Below, one piece after another: positions 23,704 through 36,937 of a stretch of DNA of 64,000 bases. The stretch is from Steinernema hermaphroditum (Eukaryota > Nematoda > Chromadorea > Rhabditida > Steinernematidae), in assembly GCA_030435675.1 (NCBI GenBank), contig CM059621.1, forward strand, positions 13,206,001 through 13,270,000, in the 5' to 3' direction. The position numbers and the translations under genes were made by a program. Position 1 is the stretch's first letter. Each line of letters opens with the position of its first letter. A model generated the notes under the pieces. It was not told the DNA's origin and did no database searches. It was given only the letters and a program-made list of their open reading frames with translations.

Positions 23704-24606
23704 TACACTTAATATGTTGTCAGAAATCACGTCCGTCGCGAGATTGATGACATCACCCACTACTTCCAGTCAACAGAAGAAACTCTCACAGAGCAACGTA
23801 TTCTGTAGGCTCAGGCGGCGACGCGTGAGTCGCGCAACGACAGAAAGAGAAAAGAACCTTTGAGAACAGTGTTGGCGCGGCGATTGAGATTATATGTCGT
23901 CGAGCACCTGTTTTGCTTCGAAGCGACACCGCCGACGGGGAATTCAACGCAACCTGGGGCGCGTAAACAACACCGCAATGAGCCTATTCATAACATGGGT
24001 TTGAGGCAAGGAGAGATTTAGACGTGTTCAACATGGAATTAGAGAAGAAAGAATAGAGAAAGTAATCTTTGTTGGATACAACCGGCAACAGTGATTAATG
24101 ATGTTTTCCACACATCCGCGTATTCATCATAGACCAAATTGGATTAAATGCTTAAATGTTGAATGTCTTCTTGACAATAATCCATGATACGGTGAACAAA
24201 ACATGATTTCATACGAATACAGTTCAGTGAATCAGCAAAAAGTAGTCCAATGCCTAAACAATAAGACCGTAATTACCGTCCGATTCAATAAAATCCTAAA
24301 ATCGATAGAAAACTTTTGATTTCTGTGTCGTTGTCCTTAGCGAACGATTGATATGATGGTCATTTCGGAGATATGGCGACATTCAACATGCTTGATTCTC
24401 AGCTTATATCCTTGTTGATGAATTGATTACCGCGCATATTTGATGTAAATTGAAATTCATTTCTTTATTGATTCGACTATTGATCGTTTTATTTGTATAA
24501 TCATTTGTATAATAATTTTTGGTAACATTTTATTGGGTTGCAATGTGGGTTGTTGCATTGGATTTAAAATGTCACAAAAATGATGAAGCATGGGTATGGA
24601 TCTACA

Positions 24607-24960
24607 TTCCCCGGGTCTTCATTTGTGTCGGTGACGATCGGTCGGGTAGTCCGTTCGCTCTTTCAGAAATGAGTTGAGTGAGTGGTCATTTTGGCCATCG
24701 TCGGTGGCGCAATGACCGCCCCGACTACCAGAAGGCCTGGCAGAAGGAGTCGCCTCTTCATCGCCGCCCGATCACCCGCGCCTACCACTAAAGTTGCTAT
24801 CCTATGTCTATGCCGCCAGCCGAGAAAAAGATGTTCCTCAGCTACATTGAATACCCGTCAAAGCAGGAGCACCAAAACCACACGATACCGATATTGTGGA
24901 TTCTGTTGTTGGCCGTTGTTGATCGTCCCGGCTCCCAGAAGGCCTGGATATAATAAAGTC
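24607..24960 (-). repeat. R1 tail plus related GC-rich segment
   Basis: On the minus strand 24607-24715 reads through the R1 core (GCCACCGACGATGGCC, then ACTCACTCAACTCATTTC, then CCCGACCGATCG, then GACACAAATGAAGA). The adjoining 24720-24960 contains CCAGAAGGCCTGG twice, matching the TTCTGGGAGCC-type block that precedes R1 tails elsewhere. Confidence 0.5.
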
Positions 24961-25845
24961 CTGCGGTGTCCTGTGCCACTAGGGTAGTTCATACAGATAG
25001 ACTGAACCACATGAAGCACAGTATAGCTCATCTTACACCCGTTATACCTTTGCTTACTATATCAAATCAGAATTAAATTTCATTCCGCGCATGATATTGA
25101 AGCAAAGGGTCATCCCTTGTCAGGAAGCCCAAAAATCAGAACTAATTTTACTAAATAGCGGCCAGCCAAAATTGATAAATGTTTACGTAAACTTGGCGCC
25201 CGTTCGTTCAGTGCGGATACCACATTCGACAAACTGGACACCACATCTTCCGCTAACACACTAATCCATGCGGGACAATTTGTGAGCTCTAGAATGACTG
25301 TTTGTGGATTTCTTCGTAATGCAAGCGAGGCCCTTTAGAAAAATTTAGGCCACGAAATGAAATGATACATTCTAGAGAACTCCCTCCTCAATAGGAGCAA
25401 TGTGGGAATCTAACTGCGATATAAATATGTATGTGTTTGTTTTTCTTTACTTGAAGTGCTTAAGAAACACAGTGCCTACGTTTTTTTTGGTTTCTGATAT
25501 GCGGTGAAAACAGTCAATTGTATTGTACTTCTGAATGGGAATTACTTCAGTTTATTCATAATCAATGAACCCCACTGCTCTGTACGCGTTTGTGATGAGT
25601 GCATTCATGACTCAGAGATGAGTAATAGTATTTTAAAAGATAAAAAACGTTGGAGAACAATAAAAAATCCCTCTCCTGAAAAGACCTTTCTCAAAAGAAG
25701 TGAAATGGCTAAAGCAGGTGTTTACCTCTTCAATACATTCTTGTTTTCAATGACTAATTGACGATATTGTATGTCTGTTGATGAGTGTGTTACGTCTTGC
25801 CGTAACAATGTTTGAGGGAGCGTGAATGCTCAATTAAGTGGGGAC

Positions 25846-25867
25846 CTCAAACTTGGGTAATTAAACC
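25846..25867 (-). ncRNA. Exact copy of the SL1 spliced-leader sequence (SL RNA gene or retrocopy)
   Basis: The minus strand reads GGTTTAATTACCCAAGTTTGAG, the 22-nt nematode SL1 leader with no mismatch, followed by GT as in an SL RNA 5' splice site. TATATAAA lies immediately upstream. Downstream are two small hairpins, including TGTTACG/CGTAACA at about 25790-25809. I do not find an AATTTTTG-type Sm site where an SL RNA should have one. It could therefore be a divergent or dead SL RNA gene, or an SL1-headed cDNA copy of a trans-spliced mRNA. Confidence 0.45.
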
Positions 25868-28511
25868 TTTATATACAACAAGGCACGAACAATCATGAGC
25901 ACGGCGTGTAATAGAGATGAGCGCGCGCTCAGAACATCAAGTCAACAGAGTGGTGGCTAAATGCCAGATGAGACAGAGAGCGGTCGCTAGCCTAGACAGC
26001 ATAGACAACGCGCAGACAAGTACGATGACCAATCGTGGTGAGACACAGACGGTCAATTTGAACGCAGAGTCGATGCGTGTGGTCAGCACGCAACAGAGTG
26101 CACTTCACGGAATTTTAGAATTAATAAGCCATGGGTAATGAAACACTTATAAGATATACGAATAAATTATGATTGTTGACAGTAAAAATTGGCAAAAATA
26201 AAATGAAAGCGCACCTGCCGAGTATTCTTTCGTTAGGAACCACAGCCTATAAGGACCACATGATGACCGGAACTTAACTTGGTGAACAAAAGAACGATAG
26301 ACGATCACAAACATTGGGCGTATGCACAGAAGGAACTCAGCTGCTGAAGCAACGATCCATGGAAAGCGATTAATCAGGCCCACCAATTTCCCATAAATTG
26401 GAATATTTTCAATTGGCTAACTACGATAAGCAGAGGACAAGAGTGCAGAGAGTCAAAAATATAACAACGTCTAAAAACTGTATTGCCAACTTAACAATAA
26501 TCAGTATAAGTTGCAAATCACTATTCCAATCCTGGCTGACAAATAAGCAGTCAATTCGGCGATGTAATTAGGTTCATACGCTTTGAATGGATTCAGCTTT
26601 TAGCCAGTTCAACGCCCGTGTACATCTGTATACTAAAGGAACTGCCTTGAGGGAGCAAGGAGTCAAAAAAGGTTCTTTTCTGTGTTTAGCTCCGATATCG
26701 TGCCATGTGACCAAGAAAACAGAGAAACGAAGGCCGGAATACTGTTCCTTTCTGTCTTTTGTAAGACATCCTGCACTGTATAAGCGGTTGAATAAATGGT
26801 AACTGGTTATATTGTGCTGGAAATGGACGAACATTTGATAGACAAAAACTACGGCGACAATACAACAACTGCTCACTGGACAAAAAATAAGAAAGGGAAT
26901 TAATGTGGAAGGGAGAGTTGTGAAGGCGCCTCAAAGCATCAGCCCAGATAATAAAAATGATTACTGTGTCTTGAGGAAACAAGGGAATCAACAAAGCGAC
27001 GTCATCGCAACTGATTCCAAGACAACTGATCCCAGGACAACTGATCCCAGACAACTGATCCCAGGACAACTGATCCCAGACAACTGATCCAGGGAGATAA
27101 GGAGATACAAAGAGCATACAAAAATTCAGAATAAGAAAGAGTGCCACTGGCCCGTAAGATTCAATAGCGTTTTCATGCATGAAACTTCCAAAATTATATT
27201 ACGGTATATCAAGACAGGTAATACGTAAAGGCTAAGCTCAAAACTTGAGCAATTATACGGTATTCGAGGCTTTTCTGATAGGATTAACTTTATTAAAGTA
27301 ATATGCTAGAAAAATTTCAAATACTAACGGCAAATTGCTAAAAATTTTTACTGTGCAGAGGAATATTTCACGTAATTCACATGTTCATCGAATCTTTTGT
27401 AAAGATCTTCCCAAACGAAGGGAAAGCCCAGAACTAGGACTAAGAACTCATGAAAAATTATGTATCTTCCAGGTATCTAAAAAGCTAGGTAAAAGGGACC
27501 GACCATTTACGATTTTCAACTCATTTTCGCACTCGTACTTGAGCAAGGGCAGCTACTTTCACGCACACTCACTAAGGCCTATTGCCTTTTTTACCAAAGC
27601 GAAGCGCTTTTGACAGTTTCATTGTAAGTCAATGTCATATTCACCCAATGTTTGGAAAGGAGTTCAAAAAAGAAAAGCTATTATTTTTTGAAGATATTAC
27701 TGGACCAAGAACTCTGACCGAAAATTCTGTGTCTTCCAGACATTTTGTTATCTAAAGAGCACTAACAAGGGAGTCAAAGGTTCCATGGGCCGACCGAGAT
27801 GACCTACAGAGGACAACTACTTTCACCCACAAGTTGACGCGCACTTACTAGGGCTCATCATCTTTTTTTTGCTGGAACCATTTGGAACTGCTGGATTGTA
27901 GCTCAATGTTAGCCCATATGTACATGCCAGTAACAAAAATAGAACAGAGACGCGAAAGTGCCTTCTTAGACCAATAGAGAATAAACGCTCGCGACATAAC
28001 AACGCATGGCAACAGCCTAGTTTTACCTTGTTTTCAACGTCTCTCCTAGACAAAAGGTGTGACGACACACGTGACGAAATACAATTGTCTCGGCAACGAC
28101 CGAAGGGACGACTTTTAAAATTCACGCGCACTCGTAAATTACTCGCTGCAGAAGCGCCCTTATTTACGGGCAGAACGCGACTTTCGCCTTATCGATCTGC
28201 AGGCGATCAGAGAGCGTGCGAAAGCAAATATCAGAACGCGGAGCCAGGGAGACTTTCCAGCTTCGATCGATGGGAGCGACGATATGGCGACGGCGAGAAC
28301 CCGCTCCGCCACAGGTCGCCGCGGCCGCTTCCGAACCGAAGCGAAACAAAAGGCGACTTCGCAACTTTCCTGTTTTCTCGCCGAACGGAGCGCCTTTGGA
28401 CGAGGAGGAACGAGATAAGTACTTGGGCGGAAAAGCACCTGCTAATTAGAGAGGTGAGGGAATGAACGGAGTCATTTATTCTCGAGCAAATGTACAATTA
28501 GATATGGTCCA
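25868..28511. other. Intergenic with a minisatellite and a GC-rich block
   Basis: Between 25868 and 28000 I see AT-rich DNA, the minisatellite at 27007-27092 and no gene. About 28028-28465 is GC-rich and open in several frames on both strands. One plus-strand frame (28270-28449) ends in SPNGAPLDEEERDKYLGG and looks somewhat protein-like, but another frame also runs to a GTGAGG donor, so I cannot decide whether any is coding. The NHR D poly(A) signal is at 28475-28480. Confidence 0.35.
27007..27092 (+). repeat. Minisatellite, about 14-15-bp unit, five to six copies
   Basis: Successive copies of ACAACTGATCCCAG with an optional extra G. The copies are almost identical, so this is a recent expansion. 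Confidence 0.8.
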
Positions 28512-31500
28512 CTAGATGGTGTCCGCGAAGAGAGCGTACACTTTCGGATCGTATTCGACGATTCCGTAGAGTTTCGCTAGCGAGATTTTGGTGAAGAAGC
28601 GGGTGCATAGTTTCTAAAAAACAAGGGTGTTAACAAAGATTACGATAACTGTAAGTCTAAAATGGTTTAAAAATTAACGAATTAATTGAGATATCTTGGG
28701 TTGAAAGCTGAGTATAATGCTAGAGATGGTCGTATTGTTAACAGTTACAAAAATGATGATAAATATTCCCACTTGTCTCGAATGAACTCAAATTCGTTGT
28801 AAACCCGGATTTACAGACTTGTTTTGATACTCAAAAATGTATCCGGCGTTCGTAAACTCTAATCACTTCATTCTATTCAAGTCACATACTGGAAGATCTT
28901 GGATTTGGATCATCTTTGAGCAGATATGTTCGCACCATTGCAAAAAATTGATTTAGATTTTCATAACAAGGTTAATGTTATCATATCTGAAAGAAAAGTG
29001 CATTTGGGGGTGGTCGGTTTGTGGCCAAAGAGCATGCTGTGTCCGGCAAAGGTAAAGCCGTAGAAAAAGGCGACACATTCGTACAGATTATTCGTGTACG
29101 GCAACCTTCTGAGAGATATGTGCACGACACAAGTATGATTTGAACCTCTAGGACTGAGGCACTTCATCATTACTAGAATTAAAGCTGAACCGTTGAAGTG
29201 GTAGCTTATCCCGGTAGAAAAAATGCTCCCAAAAATTTCCACGCGTGCATCCAAGCACCTTTGAAAGAAAACGGTCGCTCCAAAAATTTTCATTTAATGA
29301 GTAACGTCATTATTAGAATTAAAGCTGAATAGTTAATTCCGGTAGCTGATTCTTCTCCAATCCGTAAATTTTACAGCCTTTTTTAAACTTAGTACGAGGT
29401 AACTGCTGTAGTAGAATTAAGAATACTGCAATCAGCAACAAAAATTAATTTACGAATCTTTGAAGCCCATAGATAAAAACTATTCTACCCAACGTTTAAA
29501 TCCAATGTAATCAGCAAATGTGACAGCCTTCCTTAAACAAAAATTTTATAACTGCTGTAGTCGAATCACGAGCACTCGAAGTAGCAGAGAAATTGCAATT
29601 GATTTATATGAGCTGTCATACATAAAAGCAAAAATGCAAAAGACATCGGATAAAAACTATTCTACCCAAAGTTTAGACTCTTGTACGTAGGGTTGTGCAA
29701 AAATAAACGTACCATAACTGTTGGAACGAATGCGATGATCGTTCCGAATCTCACGCTCACATCTCGATCCCCACTCTGTGCTTTGCACACCTCAAAGAGT
29801 TCCCTGTACAAGATCTGCCTGGCCACGTTGCACTTCTCCACGCACTCGGCACTCGCTCCCTCCTTGCCTGAATCCCACACCTTTGTACTCTCGAATTTTA
29901 TGCGAATGCTCACCGTCGGCGAAGAGACACAATCCGAGCACGGCGACCATTTCCTGTTTCGTCATCCCCACGTCCACCATCGGATCTTTCAGGTTGGCGA
30001 CAATCATTTGGAACATCGGCGAAAACAATCTAAATGCTAATATTGACCGTGTGTGGGCGTAATCTGTGCGTACTTGACGGCTTCGTCTACGTCGATGGTG
30101 CGAGAGTCACTGAAGTAGTCGTACATGTCATTGAAATCCCAGTAGAGTTGCTCTGTTTGGAGTAAGTAGCGCGAGTCGTTCTTCGAGGGAATCACTTTAG
30201 AGGTACGGTAAGCGGGGTCGGCGAAGAGGAAGTGACCGAAGAAGTTCCGGAAGTAGACGCCCTGAATGTGGGATTTGGATTAGAGAACTGAATCAGCACG
30301 AGCCTTTTTGTCCAAAAATGAGGGAAATCAAGTTTATGGGAGGTAAATAAAATTTCGAATATAACATCATAGAAGAACTCAGAAAATTTGAGTCGTTGAT
30401 TGGACCTTTATTTCTTCAAGGTGCTGTTCACTCACCCTTTGCTGTGGAGGAAAGTCGAAATAAGGCGGGAAGGAGGTCCTCAACATCTCGATGACCAAGG
30501 GAACGTCGGCGTGTATCGCCAAGCAGGCTGACTCTCTCGTGGCCTTCTCGAAGCCGAGCCTGTCCGGGTCGAATAATCTTCGACCGTTCGGTATCGTCAT
30601 CACACTATGCACTCGGACTCGCTCCGCAATGAGGTGATCGTAACCGGCGACCATCTGATCGATGAGCGGAGTTCTTGAGGGCGCCAGAGTCCATGTGACT
30701 GGACCCGAAGAGCTGCAGGAAGGTTGCTCGTTACAGAAGAAGGAAGCAGAGCGGAGTGGGGAGAGAGCGTTTGAAGAAGAAGAGGGAGAGCCGCTGTCGG
30801 TGGAGGAGCTCGTGGACTCTCTCCGAATGGATCGGCTGAAGGAGGTCCGCTTTCCGAGTTCGTCCCTGTAGCGCTGCACGCAGTTGGCGTTCATGCCCAT
30901 CTCGAGGCACTTGCGGAGACGACACGCTCGACACATGCAGCGCACATCTGAACAGAGTGTAGCTATTGAGAATAAGAAGACAAAAATAAAGAAGGATGTA
31001 AAGAACTAAGATAGTAAGAAAACATTGCGATAAGAGAACAAAAACAGAATATTGTTAGATTATGTTTGACCTATCTCTAATCTACTTCGACAGACAGTCT
31101 CAAAAATACTTTCTCGTATACCGTATAACCAGTGCTGCTCAAAATAACATTGTTCGGTCTTCCAATTTGGCTTTTGAGTGAGGTGCAATCGAGTGTGCAT
31201 CAAATTTCATACCAATTTCTTACTAGAATTTCATACCAGATACCTGCTTCAAAAATTTTGTTGCTTAAGTAATGCTTATTTCCAAAAATAATAACAAGTG
31301 TTCCCATGACTACTTCATTTGAAACTCATATACCCTACGTCATTGTGATTTATCACTACATATCGATAGATGCACTCTTATGACCGCGCGTTTCATGTAC
31401 ATATGTCCGTAAAATGTATCGTAATCATTCAAAAACATGAACAATACATCGAAACTCATGACTATAAGTATGAATTAGTATGATGGATAAAAAAAAGTGC

Positions 31501-32201
31501 AGAAATACTTGAAAGACATCAATAAAATCAAATTAATTTTCAATTTTACGATGAAGCAGCCCATTAAAAAAAAGCCATTTTGGAACAGAGAGTAGGAATA
31601 ATGGACCTCAATCGTCCAATGAGACCCGGAGGCACCGATCAGTGAGAGATATTTTTAAAAAGCGAGCAAGCTAACACAAAAATTTCAAAATGAAACTGCC
31701 ATTATCGAATAAAACAAAATTATTACACATTGAAAGCATGCCAATCTCCACAATTTATTTATTTCGCATGCTGCCATTTACCGATAAGTGACCCTCAGCG
31801 GCAAAAATTTTATTTGAAGTGACTGTTTACTATTGCCATTGATGTTAGCCTGATCTTCAGTTTACTTTATTGTCCACAGAAGCCTCAAAGTAAGATGAAT
31901 GTGGAATGGAAAAAATAGAAATCGCGTATCTATCATTCGAAGTTCGCAAATCCAGAACTAATTCTAATTTTATGATTCAACAGAGACTGATGTTCTTTTG
32001 ATGATGTGTTAAAGGGATTACCGCTAGTTAAACGTTGAAGATGTGCCTACCTTTTCCAATCTCACAGCAGTTATTAAACCGACACTTGTACTCCTTTCCG
32101 GAGACGGTCGATCTTCTGAAGAAGGCGGCACAGGCCCTGCAGGCGTATATCCCAAAGTGTTGACCGTCGCTGTGGTCACCACAAACGAGGCACTCCGTCA
32201 T
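28512..32201 (-). CDS. Nuclear hormone receptor D (nematode NHR, 407 aa)
   Basis: A nuclear receptor transcription factor. Six exons in phase: 32051-32201, 30436-30947, 30074-30261, 29914-30029, 29713-29867, 28512-28613 (1224 nt). The DNA-binding domain is at residues 4-72: CLVC...[20 protein letters not shown]...CMCRAC, KCLEMGM. A Ser-rich hinge (about 90-130) is followed by the ligand-binding domain, whose last exon ends KLYGIVEYDPKVYALF. The first exon is 151 nt, as in NHRs A and B, and its finger sequence is closest to A, so D is a dispersed member of the same group. Exons 2 and 3 are fusions relative to A. The large introns (1.1 kb each) hold locally duplicated AT-rich sequence (29160-29670). 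A GC-rich block (32220-32540) upstream is the likely promoter. Confidence 0.9.
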
Positions 32202-35200
32202 CTGCAGCCGAGGCAATTAAACGACGCTGCGGTAAAACACAGACGCGCCACGGACTCTCCCAGCGCAGTCGCAACATCGCGTCAGATGATCGCATGGACG
32301 CACTCGCCGCTCGCCGCCGCTCACCGCCTAAACGTCGGCGCGTGAGTGTAAACACCGTCCGAATAGGAATCCGTGGACATGGAATGATCACACCGCGAGA
32401 ACAGCTCGGTGACGACATGTACCCCAGAGTAGGAAAGGTCACCTTCCAGGACTTCCAAGTGACGTGGCTCCGTTGGGCGGGTGCCGGACGGAAGGAGGCT
32501 GTTTTGACGTGATCACAAAAACATCTGATGCAGTGCATTAAAATAGAAGTTCTTCAGATGATCTGTGAAGTATGGCCAGTGGTTACGGTCGGAACAGAAA
32601 CATCATGAAATCATACGGGCAGAAGATAGAAGGCTTGCACGACAGCATTTGGAGCTTGGAAAGAAAATGATAATAACCAAAAATACCCTTACGACTGAAC
32701 ATTACCCTTACGATCAAAAATACCCTTGAGACTAAAGGTAAAAATAACTCCATCCAATACTTGCAAAGATGCATGAGTTCCGCTTGCCAAAAATAAAAAA
32801 AAAGTTGCACTCCCCACACATCATAAAGTAATAATTCGTCATACTAAAGCGACAACTACTCTTCTTCTTGTATTTATACTCGACGTGGCGACGTATTTAC
32901 ACCTAGTTGGTGTACATTTGCTGAGGACGAAGACAAAGAACATCCTTATTTATCAAAACAAATAGTACACAGATCGTTTAGAGTCACAAAATATAAATGC
33001 ACTTGTACAATATAAACGATGTATTTTATGTGAGCGCATAAACTAGAAAATGGCGACGGTTTCACAAAAGCTGACGCAACGCGGGAGGAACAGTGAACTT
33101 CGCCGAAATTACAATATAAAGCTAGGGTCTTCGGCCAAAAATGTAAATAAATATACGAGAATCTGGCAATCAAAGCAAGTGATTGGTATTACTAAAAGTC
33201 TTACGGTTGACATTGAATGATCGCATCGGAATTGCAGCGAATCCTCAGCTTGATGGCTCCGGTGGTCGGGCGACGATAAAGAGCTTCTTGGCCAGGTGTA
33301 TGGAACTAAGGCAACCCTGATTATGGGACTACGACAACTCTGATTCGATTCAGTGTAAAACAGTTAATCAAAGTACGAGATACGACAGGTCGCAGACCAT
33401 AACATAACCCAGAGCATAACCCGAGCGAGTTGGAAAGTACGCGTGGAACCGTGGTATCAGCTGACTCTGGCTGATCACAGAACGACAAACTGCACTTGTT
33501 GCAAAATCAAGTACATACGATAGGGCGTTATCGCTAAGGTGGATGGATGAAAAAGTCGTGAAAAAATTCCATCGCTTTCAAAAAGGTCATTTTCACCATT
33601 ATGCTGGAAAAACCTCGTCAGTGCAAGAAGAAAAATTAAAAAGCGGATTAAAGACTTCAAGCCTAACCAAAAAAAACAATACAGATTGAAAAATACATTC
33701 GATATCGACCACGTTCGCAAAGAGCCACACAGAGATTTCCAATAGTTGGAATAAAAGAAAATTGGCCGGATTGAAATAAAAGGGAACAACACCAATTCCA
33801 CAAGGTGGTCAGTACCGCCCAATACCTCAGAGATTTCCTATTTTATGGAAAGTTTACTAGTTCAGTAGCAGTAGGCCTGATAAAATATTTAGTCTTCTTG
33901 CATAACCTTCCTTCTCCTTGGATTCTTTTCCCCAAAGCATTTAAAGACGTTTAGATTGTTTAAAGACTGAATACAAGAAGCGTGCGCAAAAATCGAATTT
34001 AGTTATATGAATACCTTCAACCTTCAAAATTGTATACTTCACTTCGAGATACTGTAGAATGATCTCATTTAACCGATACCACACGAAAACCAACTCGGCA
34101 GACATTACGGTCGGTGTTTACACGCTCCACTTAAGTAGCGCGGCGGTCCGTGAACTTCCACGGGGTGCAAAGGTCGAATCGCGGGGAACGCGAGGCCAAA
34201 GGTCTCTTTCCCCAGGGGAGTTTCGCCTTCGCGCGCGCATTTTGGACGCGACGGTCTAGGCTAAACCTCGTCCGAGCCGTTCACATGAAACGCACGCTCC
34301 ACCGGGAACCTGTCGGCGGCTAACGGGGTTTCGAAAGTCCGTCCGGAAGTCTGACGAGAGATTGCAGAACTCGCCCGAAGAATACTGTAGCCCGAGCAGA
34401 GAACACTCAACTCCGTTTGTGATGAGAAAACAACATGACGTGGCTTTGAGAAGGTGTGCTCATAGTGTTTGAGAAGAACGGGATGTTAGATATGGTCTAT
34501 AGTATACGTTATTCCATTGTTCACACAATTTTGTGCAAAGTAAAAGGTACCATTTATGTGTCAGCAAGCATGAACTTTTAGAGAACAACAAGGCGTCGTT
34601 ATACGCACTTTAACTGCGAACGCCCCCTCAAATACCGACCTTAAAACGTGGTTTTACCATTTAATCGCTGTTGAAAGCCATCATCATACTATGTAGTCAT
34701 AGAAATGCAGTATAAATAATGCACAAACTAGCGACAGCGCATTCTTGATCGGCATATACTTATTATATTGTTGGTGCATTGAAAATGGGACACTTGGAAA
34801 ACATTCATTTTTTCATCATGTTTACAGTTGCGGCAAAACTGATTGGTGCATTGATCAGTACAAGGAACATTCACCCCACACTATGATTCACCGCTTCTCT
34901 ATTGCATTCCTCTTGATGTTGGAGGCTTATTCTATTTTGACGGTCATTTTTTTAGTCATTTTTTTCGCCCCTCGAGATGACAAAATGCGAAGTGATGTAC
35001 GGGCTTCCTATGGTATTAATTATGTGATTGACGGTGACTGCTTTCAACCACGTAAATCCTTTTGTCTAACCTACCGAACGCACCTATTCCTGCATTGCCC
35101 GTTTATCATAACATGAGCTAATCTAAAAACATGGTCTTTTTGGATCATCGGATCGGATCATGTTCCGTTAATGGCAACGTTTCCAACTGGTTAAGTACCG

Positions 35201-36227
35201 TAACAGAGAATGGGGATATAGAACAGGTAGCCCTCACTCACAGCTACCATGCACGCATAGCGACTCCACGAGCTCACTTCTACTTCACGGAAATGGAGGC
35301 CAAATGTGGAAAAAGTCACACTTCAGAAATGGTGTCTCAAGCCTCTCATGTTCAAGTTAACGCCCGGAATGGCTTTCCACTTTGAGCTCAGAGATTTCTT
35401 TTTGTTGTTTATCTATAACTGTCTTAGCTCTATCTAATCAACATCGGTACTCATCTATAGATGACGATATCAGAGAAAATAACTGCGAATAAGACAAAGA
35501 GGTCCAGAAAATGGGACAAAAACATTTTTCGACTCCAAACCCTATGTATTCTACGAACAACGGACTCAACAGAAATTAGTTCGAATGTTGACAAACTCGC
35601 GCAACAAAAATGAACAATACTAAAAGTGCTACACTACTTATTTGCAAATCAATTTGAGGATTCTTCAGCAGTGCTATAAAGCTGATATATCCTTCCATCC
35701 CAAAAATACGGCAAGTGCTTTAAAACGGTAAACTGAGTAAATATTTGCTCCTATTCGCCATCTTAACAAAGCATGAATATGGATATGGGTAAGCGTAAGG
35801 GTGGTCGGGGCGTTACATCCTCATGGACAACCATCGTGGGCCCTTGACATGTGAACAGCTCTTGGACAGTGCAGGGCCGCCCATGGATTTACTGATAATC
35901 AAATAAACTAACAAAACGACAATGCACCATAGCGACAAAAATGTACAATATATTGTATTTGATCTAAAATTATGGTTCGTATAGTAATACCACTTCTTAA
36001 AGTATCTTAAAGTAAAATAATTTGGTTCAGGAACGATTTCCAAAAATGTACAATACATCGTATTGGCACTAAAATTCGTATAATATTATCGCTTCTTAGA
36101 ATATCCAATGTCACCGAAAGGAATGCAGGAAAAACCAGCATGATGAAATAGTGCTCCGATGCACCTTTTTGCACCAAACGGTCACTAAACTTATCAGCAG
36201 AAATAAATCTGCAGCGCCGAAGATCAC
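32202..36227. other. Intergenic, no confident gene
   Basis: After the GC-rich presumed promoter of NHR D (32220-32540) the DNA is AT-rich. A short fragment at about 33220-33320 (GCTTGATGGC...GGTGGTCGGGCG...CTTCTTGGC) resembles R1. A GC-rich patch at 34120-34330 has no supportable gene. A repeat shared with 55 kb lies at 35160-35390. Confidence 0.4.
35160..35540 (+). repeat. Dispersed repeat R3, copy 1
   Basis: It shares ordered blocks with 55020-55340: GTTTCCAA.TGG, CTCACT, GACTCCACGAGCTCA, TTCTACTT.ACGGAA, GAGGCCAAA, CCACTTTGAGCTCAGAG and TATTCTACGAACAA. It shares AATAAGACAAAGAGGTC with 58608-58625. A short inverted copy (TTCGTAGAATACGGATTC) is at 37843-37865. No coding potential is apparent. 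Confidence 0.55.
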
Positions 36228-36407
36228 ATGCCGCTTGCGAGCCTCGCCAATCGATACTCCCGTGACGCCGAGAGCGATAAGTACTCAAAGATTATATCGC
36301 CGCGTCATTTTGATATTGAGTCGTTCGATTCAGAGGATTACGATACTGAGCGCGGCGCGCGGTGCAGACGGGGCAGTGAAGGCCGCCAAGCCGCGAAGGT
36401 TCTTTAA
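36228..36407 (+). CDS. Small unidentified ORF or first exon (59 aa)
   Basis: ATG 36228 opens a frame with an acidic, Ser-rich peptide (HFDIESFDSEDYDTERG) that ends in TAA at 36405-36407. A possible donor AAG|GTTCTT at 36398 would make a 57-codon phase-0 exon. The longer overlapping frame at 36151-36741 has a composition typical of a shadow frame, so I prefer this one. No family or downstream exon is recognised. Confidence 0.25.
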   Translation: MPLASLANRYSRDAESDKYSKIISPRHFDIESFDSEDYDTERGARCRRGSEGRQAAKVL

Positions 36408-36937
36408 AAGAGGTTCAGCGAGCAAAGTACGATGTACGAATGAAGGGATTACACGGGGTGGAATGTTTCAACACACGAGTGAGTGGAGAAGAACGCAAAG
36501 AAAAGGTTCTGACGCTGATCTGGCGAGGAGGGTCAACTGTGTCAACAACACGGGATCGACACAGTCGTGTGTTTTCGAAGGTCCAGAACACAGTTTTGAC
36601 ACAGTTGATATCATGCACTCACAGGAGGCTGTGTTCCAGCGAGGCGGAGACAAAGGATGCAATGGGAAAGGTCGAAAGATCACAAGGTGGCTTGGAGTTC
36701 GAAAACAAAAGAGAAAATCAGGGACGTTGTTGTATAAGTAACATCATTATTGTATCTCATTATTGTACAGACATTATTGCATCACTCAAGATAATCGGAT
36801 AGTCATTATCAATTATAAGTTGATTGATTCGAAAATAACCGATTAAAACAAGAGCACAATCAACTCGGCAGAAGAAGAACTCGTTCCCCACCAACAATAC
36901 TTTCCTTTTCTTTCGTTCATGAGCTTAGTCACATACG
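36408..36937. other. Intergenic, no gene seen
   Basis: Mixed-composition DNA. The plus-strand open frame crossing it (part of 36151-36741) shows no motif or consistent splice context, so I do not call it. Confidence 0.35.

Larger units (their letters stand above)
21819..25845. other. Intergenic with repeat blocks
   Basis: It contains the repeat block 22205-23150, a putative exon at 23548-23703, R1-related sequence at 24607-24960, and otherwise AT-rich DNA (23990-24600 and 25000-25840) in which I see no gene. Confidence 0.4.

Noticed and set aside
28028..28465. 145-codon plus-strand frame and nested alternatives
   Set aside because: Two overlapping plus-strand frames and two minus-strand frames are all open in GC-rich DNA, so I cannot choose one.
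36151..36741. 196-codon open frame on the plus strand, the longest unassigned one
   Set aside because: Its translation is Arg/Thr-rich with no motif or splice context, and a shorter overlapping frame (36228-36407) looks more protein-like.
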